Source: Bacillus infantis NRRL B-14911
GTDB lineage: Bacteria; Bacillota; Bacilli; Bacillales; Cytobacillaceae
Length of the DNA stretch: 64,000 bases
Direction: 5' to 3'
Assembly: GCF_000473245.1 (NCBI RefSeq)
Contig: NC_022524.1
Location: 4,813,501-4,877,500 of the forward strand
The notes under the pieces were generated by a model that worked only from the letters and a program-made list of their open reading frames with translations, had not been told where the DNA came from and searched no databases. Positions 29,721-39,488 of the stretch are shown in pieces (positions within the stretch are counted from its first letter, which is position 1; each line of letters begins with the position of its first letter). The position numbers and the translations under genes are program-made.

Positions 29721-29742
29721 GCCTCTCCTCATCAGGAGAGGC
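29721..29742. terminator. Hairpin downstream of rlmH
   Basis: GCCTCTCC / GGAGAGGC with a 6-base loop, directly behind the rlmH stop. The T-run is clear only on the plus strand (ATTTTGTT), so its terminator strength for rlmH is uncertain. Confidence 0.5.
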
Positions 29743-29759
29743 ATTTTGTTAAATCTCAA

Positions 29760-30239
29760 CTACTTATGATAAGGCTCCCCCCGATTGATCCGAAAGCTCC
29801 GATAAACCTGCTCCAGCAAAACCAGCTTCATCAGCTGATGCGGAAATGTCATCTTCGAAAATGACAGCTTCTCATCTGACCGCTGCAAAACCTCCTGGCT
29901 CAAGCCAAGTGATCCTCCAATAACAAAGGCAATTTTGCTTTTTCCGTATGTAGCCAATTTATCGATCGTATCAGCAAGCTCCTCAGATGATTTCATCTTC
30001 CCTTCAATAGCCAGGGCGATGACATGGGCATCGGGATGAATTTTGGCGAGGATTCTTTCGCCTTCTTTTTGCTTGACCTGAATCATTTCAATGTCGCTCA
30101 GTTCTTCGGGGGCTTTTTCGTCAGGGACTTCGATGATATCCATTTTGGCGTAGGCGGACAGGCGCTTGAGGTATTCGTCGATGCCCTGTTTCAGGTACTT
30201 TTCTTTTAGCTTTCCAACGGTGATGATTGAGATATTCAC
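29760..30239 (-). CDS. rlmH: 23S rRNA (pseudouridine-1915-N3)-methyltransferase
   Basis: 159 residues, the usual length of RlmH (YbeA/YydA). SPOUT fold with '[21 protein letters not shown]' at the start, '[17 protein letters not shown]' in the middle and the SAM-knot sequences '[15 protein letters not shown]' and '[27 protein letters not shown]' near the C-terminus. It methylates pseudouridine 1915 in helix 69 of the assembled 70S ribosome. In Bacillus it commonly lies beyond htrC and the CxxH/CxxC gene, as here. Its ribosome site is weak. Confidence 0.96.
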   Translation of the reverse strand: MNISIITVGKLKEKYLKQGIDEYLKRLSAYAKMDIIEVPDEKAPEELSDIEMIQVKQKEGERILAKIHPDAHVIALAIEGKMKSSEELADTIDKLATYGKSKIAFVIGGSLGLSQEVLQRSDEKLSFSKMTFPHQLMKLVLLEQVYRSFRINRGEPYHK

Positions 30240-30340
30240 TATTCACAACCCTTTACAATTTAATTACAAACAGCTTACAAACAAGATATCCACAAAAGTT
30301 ATCCACATATCCACATTTTATATCCACATCTTGTATGGAA

Positions 30341-30499
30341 TCACTTGTTCGCCACCATATATACTGCCTTATTTCGACAATATTCACAGGTTGTTGATAA
30401 CTGGCTGTCTTCAATTTTATTCATCACAGGGAACGTTTCATACTCGTCCACCACGGTATCAATGGCTATATCAATGTGTTCTTCGCAGCTGTAAATCAT
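30341..30499 (-). CDS. CxxH/CxxC mini-protein
   Basis: 52 residues, starting at ATG 30499 with AGGAG 7 bases upstream and ending at TGA 30341-30343. The sequence MIYSCEEHIDIAIDTVVDEY has the Cys-x-x-His pair (Cys5, His8) and LSTTCEYCRNKAVYMV has the Cys-x-x-Cys pair, the pattern of a small protein family known in Bacillaceae between rlmH and htrC. The four residues could hold a Zn2+ ion. The biological role is not known. Spaced 101 bases from rlmH and 148 bases from htrC. Confidence 0.9.
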   Translation of the reverse strand: MIYSCEEHIDIAIDTVVDEYETFPVMNKIEDSQLSTTCEYCRNKAVYMVANK

Positions 30500-30600
30500 T
30501 TTGGCACTCCTATCAGTTTTTCTTTTTATTATAAGAATTGTGGATAAATTTCATTCTTCTATTTGTCGAAATACTTATCCACATCCCATCGTAACACCAA

Positions 30601-30634
30601 AAGAAAAAACAGGAAAGCCTCTTGGCCTTCCTGT
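30601..30634 (-). terminator. Terminator of htrC
   Basis: ACAGGAAGGCC / GGCTTTCCTGT stem (30624-30634 with 30609-30619), then TTTTTTCTTTT on the minus strand. Confidence 0.9.
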
Positions 30635-30647
30635 TAGTTTCTTCTCT

Positions 30648-31874
30648 TTAGATAGTTTCGCCTGACAGCTTCAGGGTTGTTTCCTGTGCCTTTCCGCCGC
30701 GGTAAAATTTCACTTTCATCTGATCTCCGACCTGCTTGTTATTATACAGATGCTTCCTGAGATCGATGACATCATTGATCTGCTCGCCGTCCATTTCGAC
30801 GATAACATCAAATTCCTGCAATCCTGCCTGGTCGGCCGGTGAGTTAGGAGACACACGGATGACTGCAACACCGTTTGTCACATCCTCAGGCAGCTTCAGG
30901 GCTTCCTGCTGATAGTAGGCAGGTATTTCATTAACAGAGCGCAGCTCAACACCCATATACGGCCTTTTCACTTCCCCGAACTGTTCCAGGTCGCTGATGA
31001 CCGGCTGGGCCGAGTTGATCGGGATCGATAAGCCGATTCCTTCAACCGTATCCTGGGCAATCTTCATCGAGTTGATGCCGATCACCTGACCATTGATATT
31101 GATGAGGGCACCGCCGCTGTTCCCCGGATTGATGGCAGCATCAGTCTGCAGGACTTCTGCCTGCCAGTCTACTGTCCCGTCCTGGTTGATGTCAACCGGA
31201 ATGGCACGCTCAAGGCCTGAAACGATTCCCTGGGTAACAGAACCTGAGAAGGTTGGTCCAAGCGGATTTCCGATGGCAATGACCGGTTCGCCGATTTTCA
31301 AAGCATCTGAATCGCCGAATTCAGCAACTTTATCGATTTTTTCCCCTTCGACCTCCAATACGGCAAGGTCGGTCCAAATATCGCTGCCGCGCAGCTTGGC
31401 CGGGATTTTCGTTCCATCTGCAAGTGTCACTTCAATCCTTGAAGCTCCCTCTACCACGTGATGGTTCGTCACGACATAGGCTTTGCCGCCTTCTTTTTTA
31501 TAAATGACGCCTGAGCCGGTTCCAGCTGTCTGGCCGTCCCCTTCTTCTGCGCCTGACCACATGCTCGCATTCTGGATGTTATCGATGCCGACAACCGCAT
31601 CGCCGGCTTTATCGACTGCTTTCGTTATATCTGATTCGACATTGAGCGAAACATTGCGGGTGGTGACATTATTATTGCTTCCGCCTGTATTAGCCTGTCC
31701 TGCATCCTCGTTCGCTGAGTATGGGAGCACATCATAGTCAATCAGCTTAGGGACAGCGACAATGACCAGTATGGCGCCAAGGATGATGCCGATCAGGCTG
31801 GCCAAGAAATAGCCGCCCTTATTTCCTTTTTGCTTTTTATAGCGGTTCTGATAATCCTGATCATAATAACCCAA
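30648..31874 (-). CDS. htrC: HtrA-type membrane serine protease (YyxA/HtrC)
   Basis: 408 residues from TTG 31874 (MGYYDQDYQNR), with AAAGGA about 10 bases upstream; a GTG at 31895 is possible but less usual for the family. A short cytoplasmic head, one membrane helix (about 23-46), a Gly/Asn linker, then a trypsin-like domain with the triad His in 'TNHHVVEGA', Asp in 'TDLAVLE' and Ser in 'GNSGGAL'. One PDZ domain follows (about 300-400) with 'GVAVIRVSPNSPADQAGLQEFDVIVEMDG'. It degrades misfolded or regulatory proteins outside the membrane. It follows walJ but is separated by a terminator, so it has its own promoter. Confidence 0.94.
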   Translation of the reverse strand: MGYYDQDYQNRYKKQKGNKGGYFLASLIGIILGAILVIVAVPKLIDYDVLPYSANEDAGQANTGGSNNNVTTRNVSLNVESDITKAVDKAGDAVVGIDNIQNASMWSGAEEGDGQTAGTGSGVIYKKEGGKAYVVTNHHVVEGASRIEVTLADGTKIPAKLRGSDIWTDLAVLEVEGEKIDKVAEFGDSDALKIGEPVIAIGNPLGPTFSGSVTQGIVSGLERAIPVDINQDGTVDWQAEVLQTDAAINPGNSGGALININGQVIGINSMKIAQDTVEGIGLSIPINSAQPVISDLEQFGEVKRPYMGVELRSVNEIPAYYQQEALKLPEDVTNGVAVIRVSPNSPADQAGLQEFDVIVEMDGEQINDVIDLRKHLYNNKQVGDQMKVKFYRGGKAQETTLKLSGETI

Positions 31875-32063
31875 GTTTGACCAATCCTTTCTCACAAAGC
31901 TGCTAAGAATTATTCTTCCTTCTATCCAATATTATACTCGCCGGGCCGGGATTTTCTAAGAAAAACAAACTGCCTGAAGGAATCTTACGATTTTGTTCAT
32001 AATTTTATCAGATGCTGATCAAAAGTGAGGCTGTGGTGATATCCAAGACTTTAAAAAAAGCAC

Positions 32064-32102
32064 AAAAAAAGAATGGCATCATGCTCGTACCATTCTTTTT
32101 TC
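32064..32102 (-). terminator. Terminator of the wal operon
   Basis: GAATGG / CCATTC stem extended by A/T pairs, 13-base loop, then TTTTTTTGTGC on the minus strand, about 25 bases behind walJ. Confidence 0.82.
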
Positions 32103-32124
32103 CTATTTATTCCGCCGGTAAACC

Positions 32125-32919
32125 TTAAACCGCTGTCAGCGGAGTCGGAGCCTTCGGGTCAGTGTCATACAGGCTGAACTGTTCCCCGACAAGGATTCCG
32201 CGCGATTCCAGCGTCTGGCTGACAGACATGCGCGCCAGATCTTTTATATTGTTATCCTGGCTTAAGTGGGCCAGGTAAATGCTCTTTGTATTGTCGCCGG
32301 CCACCTCGCTCATCGCAAGCGCCGCATCTTCATTGGACACGTGCCCAAAGTCGCCGAGAATCCTTCGTTTGATATTCCATGGATAGCGCCCCATCCGGAG
32401 CATCTGGACATCATGATTGCTTTCGAATACAAACGCGTCGGCATTCTTGATGATTCCCTTCATCCGGTCGCTCACATAACCTGTGTCCGTGATGAGGGCA
32501 AGCTTCTTGCCTTCATGATGGAAAATATAGAACATCGGCTCAGCCGCATCATGGGATACACCGAAAGATTCAATATCAAGCGAGCCGAAGCTTTTCACGG
32601 TTTCCATATCAAAGGTAAATTTCTGGTCGAGCGGCACTTCCCCGATCAGGCCGTTCATCGCCTGCCACGTCTTTTCATTCGCGTAGACGGGAAGGCCGTA
32701 TTTGCGGGCAACGATGCCAACGCCTTTGATATGATCGCTGTGCTCATGGGTGACCAATATTCCGGACAGATTGCCGAGGCTGCGGTCGATCTGCTTGATC
32801 AGCGCCTCCATCTGCTTGCCGCTCAGGCCTGCATCCACGATAAAGGACTGTCCGTCCGCTTCAACATAAATCGCATTTCCCGTACTCCCACTGGCGAGAA
32901 CACTAAAATGCAAAGACAT
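32125..32919 (-). CDS. walJ: Metallo-beta-lactamase-fold exonuclease WalJ (YycJ)
   Basis: 264 residues. MBL hydrolase with the metal-binding '[10 protein letters not shown]' (His-x-His-x-Asp-His), further His in 'SHDAAEP' and Asp in 'LITDTGYVS'. The start '[18 protein letters not shown]' is typical of YycJ/VicX. B. subtilis YycJ is reported as a 5'-3' exonuclease linked to mismatch repair; in streptococci VicX affects the WalRK output. Last gene of the walR-walK-walH-walI-walJ operon, with only four bases after walI. ATG 32919 with GTGGAGTG upstream. Confidence 0.94.
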   Translation of the reverse strand: MSLHFSVLASGSTGNAIYVEADGQSFIVDAGLSGKQMEALIKQIDRSLGNLSGILVTHEHSDHIKGVGIVARKYGLPVYANEKTWQAMNGLIGEVPLDQKFTFDMETVKSFGSLDIESFGVSHDAAEPMFYIFHHEGKKLALITDTGYVSDRMKGIIKNADAFVFESNHDVQMLRMGRYPWNIKRRILGDFGHVSNEDAALAMSEVAGDNTKSIYLAHLSQDNNIKDLARMSVSQTLESRGILVGEQFSLYDTDPKAPTPLTAV

Positions 32920-32923
32920 ATTA

Positions 32924-33769
32924 TCACTCCACTATTTCAGTTTTTTCTTCCGAATCTTCTCCCAGGTCTTTCTTCTCGCTGTCGAGACTGAGGACCTGGC
33001 CTTTAAAGGCATTGACGAACAAGTTCTCCTTGCCGTCCACGACAACTCTCCAGGCAGGGCTCAGCACCCAGGTGGAAGAGTCATCCTGGATATTGGAATA
33101 ATATCCTTGTTCCACGTCAGTAATCTTGCTGCCTTCTTTTAAACTTTGATTCCTATAAAGGTTTTCAATCGCCTCTGTCGGATCAATCAGCTTCTTTTTA
33201 TCGCCCTTCAGATACTGTACTTTTTCAAACAGCGTCTGTCTGTAGGTAACAATTTCCTGGTCGGCATTCAAGTAAAAGGTGAGCTCCCCATTTACATTCT
33301 TGTAGAGGAATTTTCCTTCGAACTTCTGATAATAGGTAATCTTATTGCTGTCATCGCTTTTTTCCCAGAAACCGTATTTATCGCCTTCATAGATGTTTTG
33401 CCTGACGAACTTATCAAGTTCCGCCTGATTGAAGTCCTTGCCGACCTTAAATGGCTTATTTAATGTCGAGTTCAGGGCATTTTCCTCAAGGGTGGAGATA
33501 TCCTGGTCCTTCAGGATCGTTTTCTTCAGCTCTTCCAGGTTCTCTTCTGCAAAATTCTTCGAAACCGCGGTCAGGTTGCCGTCCCGCACTTCACCTTTTG
33601 GTATGTCAGCTTCAAACTTGATATTGGCACTCTTGAAGCTGTTCTCCAGCTTGTCCTGCGGAAGCGCCTGGCTGCCGTTCATGCGAAGCTGGGAGTATTC
33701 ATAGACCAGGTAGATATCCAGGATGAGGAAGGTCAGGATAAAGATCGTTTTAATTCTGCTCCAATCCAT
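32924..33769 (-). CDS. walI: WalRK regulator WalI (YycI)
   Basis: 281 residues from ATG 33769 ([10 protein letters not shown]), where GGGAGGGAACG gives a good ribosome site and the length fits B. subtilis YycI (280). A single N-terminal membrane helix (about 8-26), then an extracytoplasmic domain built of YycI/YycH-type repeats. Together with WalH it binds the WalK sensor in the membrane and restrains its kinase activity. The gene starts 20 bases before the walH stop, a clear overlap. Confidence 0.95.
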   Translation of the reverse strand: MDWSRIKTIFILTFLILDIYLVYEYSQLRMNGSQALPQDKLENSFKSANIKFEADIPKGEVRDGNLTAVSKNFAEENLEELKKTILKDQDISTLEENALNSTLNKPFKVGKDFNQAELDKFVRQNIYEGDKYGFWEKSDDSNKITYYQKFEGKFLYKNVNGELTFYLNADQEIVTYRQTLFEKVQYLKGDKKKLIDPTEAIENLYRNQSLKEGSKITDVEQGYYSNIQDDSSTWVLSPAWRVVVDGKENLFVNAFKGQVLSLDSEKKDLGEDSEEKTEIVE

Positions 33770-35075
33770 AATCGTTCCCTCCCGGTTCAAATGTGCTGAT
33801 CTGCTGCCACTTGCCTTCGTATTTATAAAACCAGGAAGGCTCAAGCTGGATCAGCTCCGTTTTTGATTTCTTATCAAGCTGATAGCCGAGCGTGATATCC
33901 TCAAGCTTTCCGGCTTCAAAATCCTCTTTCTTCTGCAGATAGTCGAGGATCTCCGGGCCGGATCTCAGCGTAACATCAGCAGAACTTATCAGGTTTGCCA
34001 GTTTGAAATTGTTCCGGAAATAGGCAAGGATTTCACTGCCGCCCCAGCGGAGCTGGATCTCCGACAGATTCAGATCCTCGCTGAACACCGGGTAATTATT
34101 GCGGTAGATCCGGAAAAACACCTGGTGTTTATTCTCATCCATCCGGACATAGCGGTAATTATCAGTCCAGCCGCCATGGGCATTCACATAATTGATGCTT
34201 TTCTTCAGCAGATTGTCAGGGCTGAGGCTTTCATTATCCTCAGGAGTAGGATTCTTGAATTCAACCTTATTCTGGTCGATCCTCAGCAGGCTGGATTCAT
34301 TTGTGAATTCCTCCCCGGTCCCAAGATAGCTTTTCTGGACAGAATCCAGATCGTCGAATAATGCTTCCTTAAATCTTTCAGATTCATACTCTTCCGATAA
34401 AAAGCTGTATCTCGGCATCTCCACTTTGTTTTCCGGTATGAAAATCAATTTCTTCCCGGTATCAAAAGGAGCATAGCGGGCAAAAGCAGGATTGGTTGAA
34501 GCACTCGCCAGCCGGTAGAACCTGGTGTTAAAATTTTGGATATTCGAAAGCCCAACACCCGTTTTGTACACCCTTCCTCTTTCCGTGTCGACAAAGTAGA
34601 CGATTCCGCTTTTTTGTCCAGTTTGCATGTCTATGACCATCTTATTGAAGTAAATATTCTCCAGCCGTCTGTCCTTAATCTGCAGGATCTCTTTATAAAG
34701 ATTCATCGGCGTGATTCCCGGGTATATGATTTCAGCATGGCCTGCTTCCTGCACAAAGAGGTCTATATTCCCGACTTCGTCTGTTATATCCGAAAAATCA
34801 TCAAAGTTCCATTTTTTAATTTCAGTAAGAAGCTTTTCTGTTTCCTCGGCGGAAAGGGTGCCAAGATGCTGGCTGTCTTCATAATGGAACAGGGCCATAT
34901 TCGGCTCGATGAGGTCCCCGACATCTTTCTTTGCCTCCAGCTCGACTTCCTGAACGGTATTTTCCTCGCCAAGCTGTTCGGAAGTAGGCTGATAGGTCCA
35001 GAGGCTCCATGTCAGCAGAATGCTCCCTGACACAAGAACTGCCAATATTATTGATTTAATATCTTCATAGGTCAT
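33750..35075 (-). CDS. walH: WalRK regulator WalH (YycH)
   Basis: 441 residues from ATG 35075, which overlaps the walK stop as ATGA. One N-terminal membrane helix (about 6-25) and a large external domain with the YycH pattern 'QTGQKSGIVYFVDTERGRVYKTGV' and 'NAHGGWTDNYRYVRMDENKHQVFFRIYRNNYPVFS'. It interacts with WalI and with the WalK membrane helices to keep the kinase in check. Its end overlaps walI by 20 bases. Good ribosome site is given by GGGA inside the walK end. Confidence 0.95.
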   Translation of the reverse strand: MTYEDIKSIILAVLVSGSILLTWSLWTYQPTSEQLGEENTVQEVELEAKKDVGDLIEPNMALFHYEDSQHLGTLSAEETEKLLTEIKKWNFDDFSDITDEVGNIDLFVQEAGHAEIIYPGITPMNLYKEILQIKDRRLENIYFNKMVIDMQTGQKSGIVYFVDTERGRVYKTGVGLSNIQNFNTRFYRLASASTNPAFARYAPFDTGKKLIFIPENKVEMPRYSFLSEEYESERFKEALFDDLDSVQKSYLGTGEEFTNESSLLRIDQNKVEFKNPTPEDNESLSPDNLLKKSINYVNAHGGWTDNYRYVRMDENKHQVFFRIYRNNYPVFSEDLNLSEIQLRWGGSEILAYFRNNFKLANLISSADVTLRSGPEILDYLQKKEDFEAGKLEDITLGYQLDKKSKTELIQLEPSWFYKYEGKWQQISTFEPGGNDYGLEQN

Positions 35076-36901
35076 TCCCAATCATCCTCATCAGAACGAA
35101 CGAAAGGAAGCGTAAAGGAAATGGTCGTGCCTTTTCCTTCTGTACTTTCTGCCCATATCTTGCCGTCATGGGCTTCCACAACCTCTTTGGCAATGGCAAG
35201 CCCGAGGCCGGTGCCGCCAAGCTTTCTCGTTCTAGCTTTATCCACTCTGTAAAACCGTTCGAATACTTTATCCAGATTGTCCTTCGGAATCCCGACGCCC
35301 TGGTCGGAAATCCTGATAAGCAGCTGCTCCTCCTGCTCGACGATGTTAAAAGAGACCTGTCCGCCTTCAGGTGAGTATTTCAGCGCATTCGAAATGATAT
35401 TATCAACAACCTGTGTAAGCTTGTCCTCATCAATTTCCACAAATGCCGCATGCTCCGGCAGATTGCGCTGGAAGGTCACATTCTGCTCTTTTGAAAAATC
35501 GAACCGGTCGATGATCCGGTTAAAGAAGTCGACAAAATTGACCCATTCCTTCTTCATGCGGTAATCCTTGCTGTCCAGCTTTGAAAGCTGAAGAAGGTCA
35601 TTGACCATCCGGATCATCCGCTCTGTTTCTGTCCTTGTCACATTAAGGAATTGGGGGGCAATATCTTCATCATGCATAGCCCCTTCCGCCAGCGCTTCAA
35701 GATAGCTCCTCATCGTCGTCAGCGGTGTCCGCAATTCATGGGATACATTCGCCACAAACTCCCGGCGCTCCAAATCAATTTTTTCCTGTTCCGTAATATC
35801 ATGCAATACAGTAATAAGTCCATTAACAAAGCCTGTCTCTTTTTGAATAACAGAAAAATTGGCGCGGAGCACATATGGAGTTGTCTCTGTACTATAATCC
35901 AGGATGACGGACTCCCTTTCAGCAAGCAGCTCTTCAAACGTATAATCTTCCTCAAGGCCGAGCAGATTCACAATCGGGCTCGACAGCACTGTTTCACGTG
36001 GAACATTCAGCATTTTTGCAGCCGGTTCATTGATCAGGATAACCCGTCCCCGCCTGTCGGTCGCAATTACGCCGTCGGTCATATAGGAAAGGACTGAAGA
36101 CAGCTTGCGGCGCTCCCCTTCTGTAGTAGCCTGGGCTTCCTGCAGCTTCTTCGTCAGACTGTTGAATGTGATGGCCAGCTGCCCGATCTCATCATAGCCA
36201 TACACTTTAACTTTGCGGGAGAAATTCCCTTTTGCCATTGCCAATGCCTGCCGCCTCATATCAGACAGCGGCCGCGTGATCGTCTGTGCGAGCAGGATGC
36301 CGAGCAAGGCAGTGATTGCAAGAGCAATGATGATGCCTGATGCAAAAATGCTGTTGATCTGGTTCTTCTGTTCAAAGACATTTTCGATATCTGCCTTTAC
36401 ATATACCACACCGACGACTTCTTCATTGGCCGATTTTACCGGCGAAGCAAGGACCCAGACCCTGCGGTTCCCAAGGCTCTGATCTGTATACTCATCACTT
36501 TTGGGGGCCCGTGTGGCCAGGGCTGAAGTCGTGAGTGCATCTACAGCCTTCTGATTTACATACCCATCTTTATTGGAACCAAGGACTTTCTGTGTTTCAC
36601 CGTCAATGACCCGGAGCTCAATAATATCCTTGGAAGTATAGTCACGCAGAATACGCTGGACCTCTTCTTCCTTTGTCGGCAGGTCCTCGCCGGCAGGCCG
36701 TTCCTTGGTAATGATTTCTTCCAAATAGACTGATAGCAGGTCGACTCTTTCCTCGATCGCTGTCTGGAAATTGCTTCGCAGCGTCTTCTCAAGCTGGCCG
36801 ACAAAATACACTCCGATGATCTGCATAGCAATGATAATCAGCAGCACATAAATTAAAACAAACTTCAGATGAATCGAACGGAAAAAACCGACTTTTTTCA
36901 T
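35072..36901 (-). CDS. walK: Essential cell-wall sensor histidine kinase WalK (YycG)
   Basis: 609 residues. Membrane helix (about 11-32), external PAS-like domain (about 35-180), second membrane helix (about 183-204), HAMP, cytosolic PAS (about 265-370), HisKA with the phospho-His in 'FVANVSHELRTPLTTMRSY', and HATPase with 'ISNALKYSPEGG', 'DQGVGIPKDNLDKVFERFYRVD' and 'LGGTGLGLAIAKEVVEAH'. It senses the state of peptidoglycan at the division site and phosphorylates WalR. Upstream walR ends 9 bases before its start. A parS site lies within its coding sequence (35990-36005). Confidence 0.97.
   Translation of the reverse strand: MKKVGFFRSIHLKFVLIYVLLIIIAMQIIGVYFVGQLEKTLRSNFQTAIEERVDLLSVYLEEIITKERPAGEDLPTKEEEVQRILRDYTSKDIIELRVIDGETQKVLGSNKDGYVNQKAVDALTTSALATRAPKSDEYTDQSLGNRRVWVLASPVKSANEEVVGVVYVKADIENVFEQKNQINSIFASGIIIALAITALLGILLAQTITRPLSDMRRQALAMAKGNFSRKVKVYGYDEIGQLAITFNSLTKKLQEAQATTEGERRKLSSVLSYMTDGVIATDRRGRVILINEPAAKMLNVPRETVLSSPIVNLLGLEEDYTFEELLAERESVILDYSTETTPYVLRANFSVIQKETGFVNGLITVLHDITEQEKIDLERREFVANVSHELRTPLTTMRSYLEALAEGAMHDEDIAPQFLNVTRTETERMIRMVNDLLQLSKLDSKDYRMKKEWVNFVDFFNRIIDRFDFSKEQNVTFQRNLPEHAAFVEIDEDKLTQVVDNIISNALKYSPEGGQVSFNIVEQEEQLLIRISDQGVGIPKDNLDKVFERFYRVDKARTRKLGGTGLGLAIAKEVVEAHDGKIWAESTEGKGTTISFTLPFVRSDEDDWE
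35990..36005 (-). other. parS centromere site inside walK
   Basis: Minus-strand TGTTCCACGTGAAACA fits TGTTNCACGTGAAACA exactly. ParB (Spo0J) loads here and spreads. The sequence is identical to the site inside spo0J at 60880. Confidence 0.92.
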
Positions 36902-36910
36902 GATGGCTCT

Positions 36911-37621
36911 TTACTCCTGTTCCGGATTCCTCAAATAATAGCCTACTCCCCTTCTTGTTACAATCCAGGTCGGGTGGCTCGGGTTGTCTTCAATCTTTTC
37001 GCGCAGGCGCCTTACCGTAACGTCGACGGTACGGACATCCCCATAATAATCATAGCCCCATACGGTCTGAAGCAGATGCTCACGTGTCATGACCTGTCCA
37101 ATATGCTTGGCCAGGTAGTGCAGCAGTTCAAACTCCCGATGTGTCAGCTCGATTGTCTCACCGCGTTTGGAAACCACATAGGCATCCGGGTGGATGACAA
37201 GGGAACCGATCGCAATCTCATTCGTTTCTTCCTCTTCCCCGGCTTTTGCAGCAATCTGCTGGTGCCTTCTCAAGTTCGCCTTCACACGGGCGATAAGCTC
37301 CCGGTTCGAAAACGGCTTTGTCACATAATCGTCAGCGCCAAGCTCAAGGCCGAGCACCTTATCAATTTCTGAATCCTTGGCCGTCAGCATGATAATCGGC
37401 ATTTCATACTTCTTCCGCACCTCGCGGCATACCTCCATGCCATCGCGCTGCGGCAGCATGATATCAAGCAGGATCAGATCAGGCTTGACCTCCTCCACCT
37501 TCTCGAGCGCCTCATTGCCGTCATAAGCGCAATGCACCTCATAGCCTTCCTTTTTCAAATTGAACTGCAGTATATCCGCAATCGGCTTTTCATCGTCTAC
37601 AACCAATATCTTCTTATCCAT
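36911..37621 (-). CDS. walR: Essential response regulator WalR (YycF)
   Basis: 236 residues from ATG 37621 ([18 protein letters not shown]), the same start as in B. subtilis; a second ATG two codons upstream would sit on the AAAGGAGA site. Receiver with Asp9, Asp10, phospho-acceptor Asp53 ([11 protein letters not shown]) and Lys102 region '[13 protein letters not shown]'. The C-terminal winged helix has '[53 protein letters not shown]'. It controls genes for wall hydrolases through pairs of TGTWAH hexamers. First gene of the wal operon. Confidence 0.97.
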   Translation of the reverse strand: MDKKILVVDDEKPIADILQFNLKKEGYEVHCAYDGNEALEKVEEVKPDLILLDIMLPQRDGMEVCREVRKKYEMPIIMLTAKDSEIDKVLGLELGADDYVTKPFSNRELIARVKANLRRHQQIAAKAGEEEETNEIAIGSLVIHPDAYVVSKRGETIELTHREFELLHYLAKHIGQVMTREHLLQTVWGYDYYGDVRTVDVTVRRLREKIEDNPSHPTWIVTRRGVGYYLRNPEQE

Positions 37622-37831
37622 ACCCATTCTCCTTTAAGAAGCAGATTATCTATCATATATCTATTATTTTTCATTGCTCATCAAAACATAAGTTCTCTAT
37701 TTTACTTTACCATGTTATGCGCCGGAATTCATCTAATAGCGATGAACGGGTTGTTCCTAGGTTATGCAATTTTTGGAAGATGCCGATCCGTTCCCTTTCA
37801 AGTGCCTGCCCCTGCTGCCTCCCTGCCTATA

Positions 37832-37863
37832 GAAAAAGTCTCTAGCATCCACACTAGAGACTT
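37832..37863 (-). terminator. Terminator of the M23 peptidase gene
   Basis: Perfect 10-base stem AAGTCTCTAG / CTAGAGACTT with 8-base loop, then TTTTTC on the minus strand; it overlaps the end region of the peptidase transcript and lies upstream of walR. Confidence 0.87.
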
Positions 37864-37867
37864 CCTC

Positions 37868-39346
37868 CTATCGGTTCACATACTTCAATGGATCCTGCAA
37901 GCTTCCGTTCTTATACACTTCAAAATGAAGGTGCACGCCGGTAGAATCGCCAGTTGAGCCCATCATGCCGATCTTTGTTCCTTTAGGGACATTCTGCCCA
38001 ATCTTCACATCGATTGAATCGAGGTGGGCATATAGCGTCCTGTATCCATTCTGGTGGTCGATGATGACTTTTTTTCCATAGCCGTCACCAGTCATTCCGG
38101 CTGACACGACTTTACCGTTGTCTGCTGCGCTGATTGTCCGGCTGCTCGGCCGTGCGATATCGATTCCTTTATGCATTTTGCCCCATCGGTAGCCAAGCTT
38201 GCTGGAAATATACCCGCCGTCCGCTGGCCAGGCAAAGCTGCCGTCGCCGCGGGATGGAATGACCTTCGTACCCTTGATGACAATCTCTTTCACAGGCTCT
38301 TCAAGCACTTTTTCAGAAATAGTCGCGTTTCGGACAGGCACGCCATTTTGTTCAGTGATCTTGTAGGTCACCCCTTTAACGCCGTCCTTGCCTTCCTGCT
38401 TCACCTTCGTATCGCCCTTGAACATCGAGCTGTCTTCAATGACCTCTTTTTCAAATGCGATTTTTTCCTTCTTATATATCTCTTTCTCAATAACCGCGTG
38501 GATCATCGGCTCCAGGACTGTCACGTTGACTTCCTGGCCCACCTTAACGATGCTGTCTTCCTTCATCCCGGGATTGAGAGCAAGAAGCTTATTAAGATCC
38601 AAATCATGCTTAGCGGCAATCTTGCCGAGCACATCGCCTTCCTGGACTGTATATTTCTTTTCTTCCAATGTTCCTTTATTTAAAAGCTTTAATGCCTCTT
38701 CCTCTGACAGGATCAGCTTTGGATCAGCCTTCATTTCCTCTGCCTTCACTTCTTCAGACATGGCGGCCCTTGTCAGCCGCTCTTCATTTTTCTCAAGCGG
38801 CGGAAGGGTTTCTTTGCTCTCTTCAGCTTGTTTATACGCTTCTAATCCATCCAGCTCTTTCTCGCTGGCATATTGAAGTTTGAATTTCTCAAGAACAGCT
38901 TCTGCTTCTTCCATCGTTTCCAGATAAACGGCTGTCTCTCCATCAATTACAATTCCTGCTGCCTCTGTGCTGACGCCGACTTCCGCCACTTCCTCCAGCA
39001 CCTGGCTTTCTTCTGTCTTGATATTTGTATTGAACACCTGCTCAGGGATGTAACTGATATCAGCCCCTGCAGACAATTCATAGTCATAAGATTCCTGGGC
39101 TTTCTCCACCTGCTGAGCGACTTTGGATTGAATACTCTCCTTATCAAGGACCGTACCGGCGTAGTTCCCGTCAATATATACATAATAGACCGTTGTCAGC
39201 TGCTCACTGTCTGCAGCGGCAGGATGTGTGCCTCCTGCGGCCAAAACCGCTGCTGCTGTCAATGCAATTGCCGACTTCCTGCCTTTGTTCACTTTGGCTT
39301 TCATAGCACCTGATAATGCTGTTAACCTATTTCCCCAGTTCTTCAT
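37868..39346 (-). CDS. M23 family peptidoglycan endopeptidase with LysM and G5 domains
   Basis: 492 residues from ATG 39346 (AGGGGGAT upstream; the frame to 39379 lacks a site). N-terminal basic region and hydrophobic signal or anchor (about 27-46) ending near HPAAADS. A long helical acidic region, then LysM (about 232-280, 'KYTVQEGDVLGKIAAKHDLDLNKLLALNPG'), G5 domain (about 290-370, 'VIEKEIYKKEKIAFEK'), and M23 peptidase at the end with 'GKMHKGIDIARP' (Zn ligands His and Asp) and 'GVHLHFEV' (catalytic His and Zn His). It should cut peptide cross-links in the wall. It lies just upstream of walR on the same strand, and WalR-like hexamers stand in its promoter region, so it is a candidate of the WalRK regulon. 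Confidence 0.92.
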   Translation of the reverse strand: MKNWGNRLTALSGAMKAKVNKGRKSAIALTAAAVLAAGGTHPAAADSEQLTTVYYVYIDGNYAGTVLDKESIQSKVAQQVEKAQESYDYELSAGADISYIPEQVFNTNIKTEESQVLEEVAEVGVSTEAAGIVIDGETAVYLETMEEAEAVLEKFKLQYASEKELDGLEAYKQAEESKETLPPLEKNEERLTRAAMSEEVKAEEMKADPKLILSEEEALKLLNKGTLEEKKYTVQEGDVLGKIAAKHDLDLNKLLALNPGMKEDSIVKVGQEVNVTVLEPMIHAVIEKEIYKKEKIAFEKEVIEDSSMFKGDTKVKQEGKDGVKGVTYKITEQNGVPVRNATISEKVLEEPVKEIVIKGTKVIPSRGDGSFAWPADGGYISSKLGYRWGKMHKGIDIARPSSRTISAADNGKVVSAGMTGDGYGKKVIIDHQNGYRTLYAHLDSIDVKIGQNVPKGTKIGMMGSTGDSTGVHLHFEVYKNGSLQDPLKYVNR

Positions 39347-39488
39347 TGTAAAATGGATCCCCCTAGACTTCGGAAACAAACAAATCTATATTCATAGTTC
39401 TATGTATCTACCATTGTTCGTTTTGTACTATTTTGACGCCACTATAATGTACCATAAAACAAGCTGGGGCCTGAACTTGTCTCAGCAT

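Noticed and set aside
34714-34727. Second Noc-type site (GATTCCCGGGTATA)
   Set aside because: Several mismatches to the palindrome; no better than chance.
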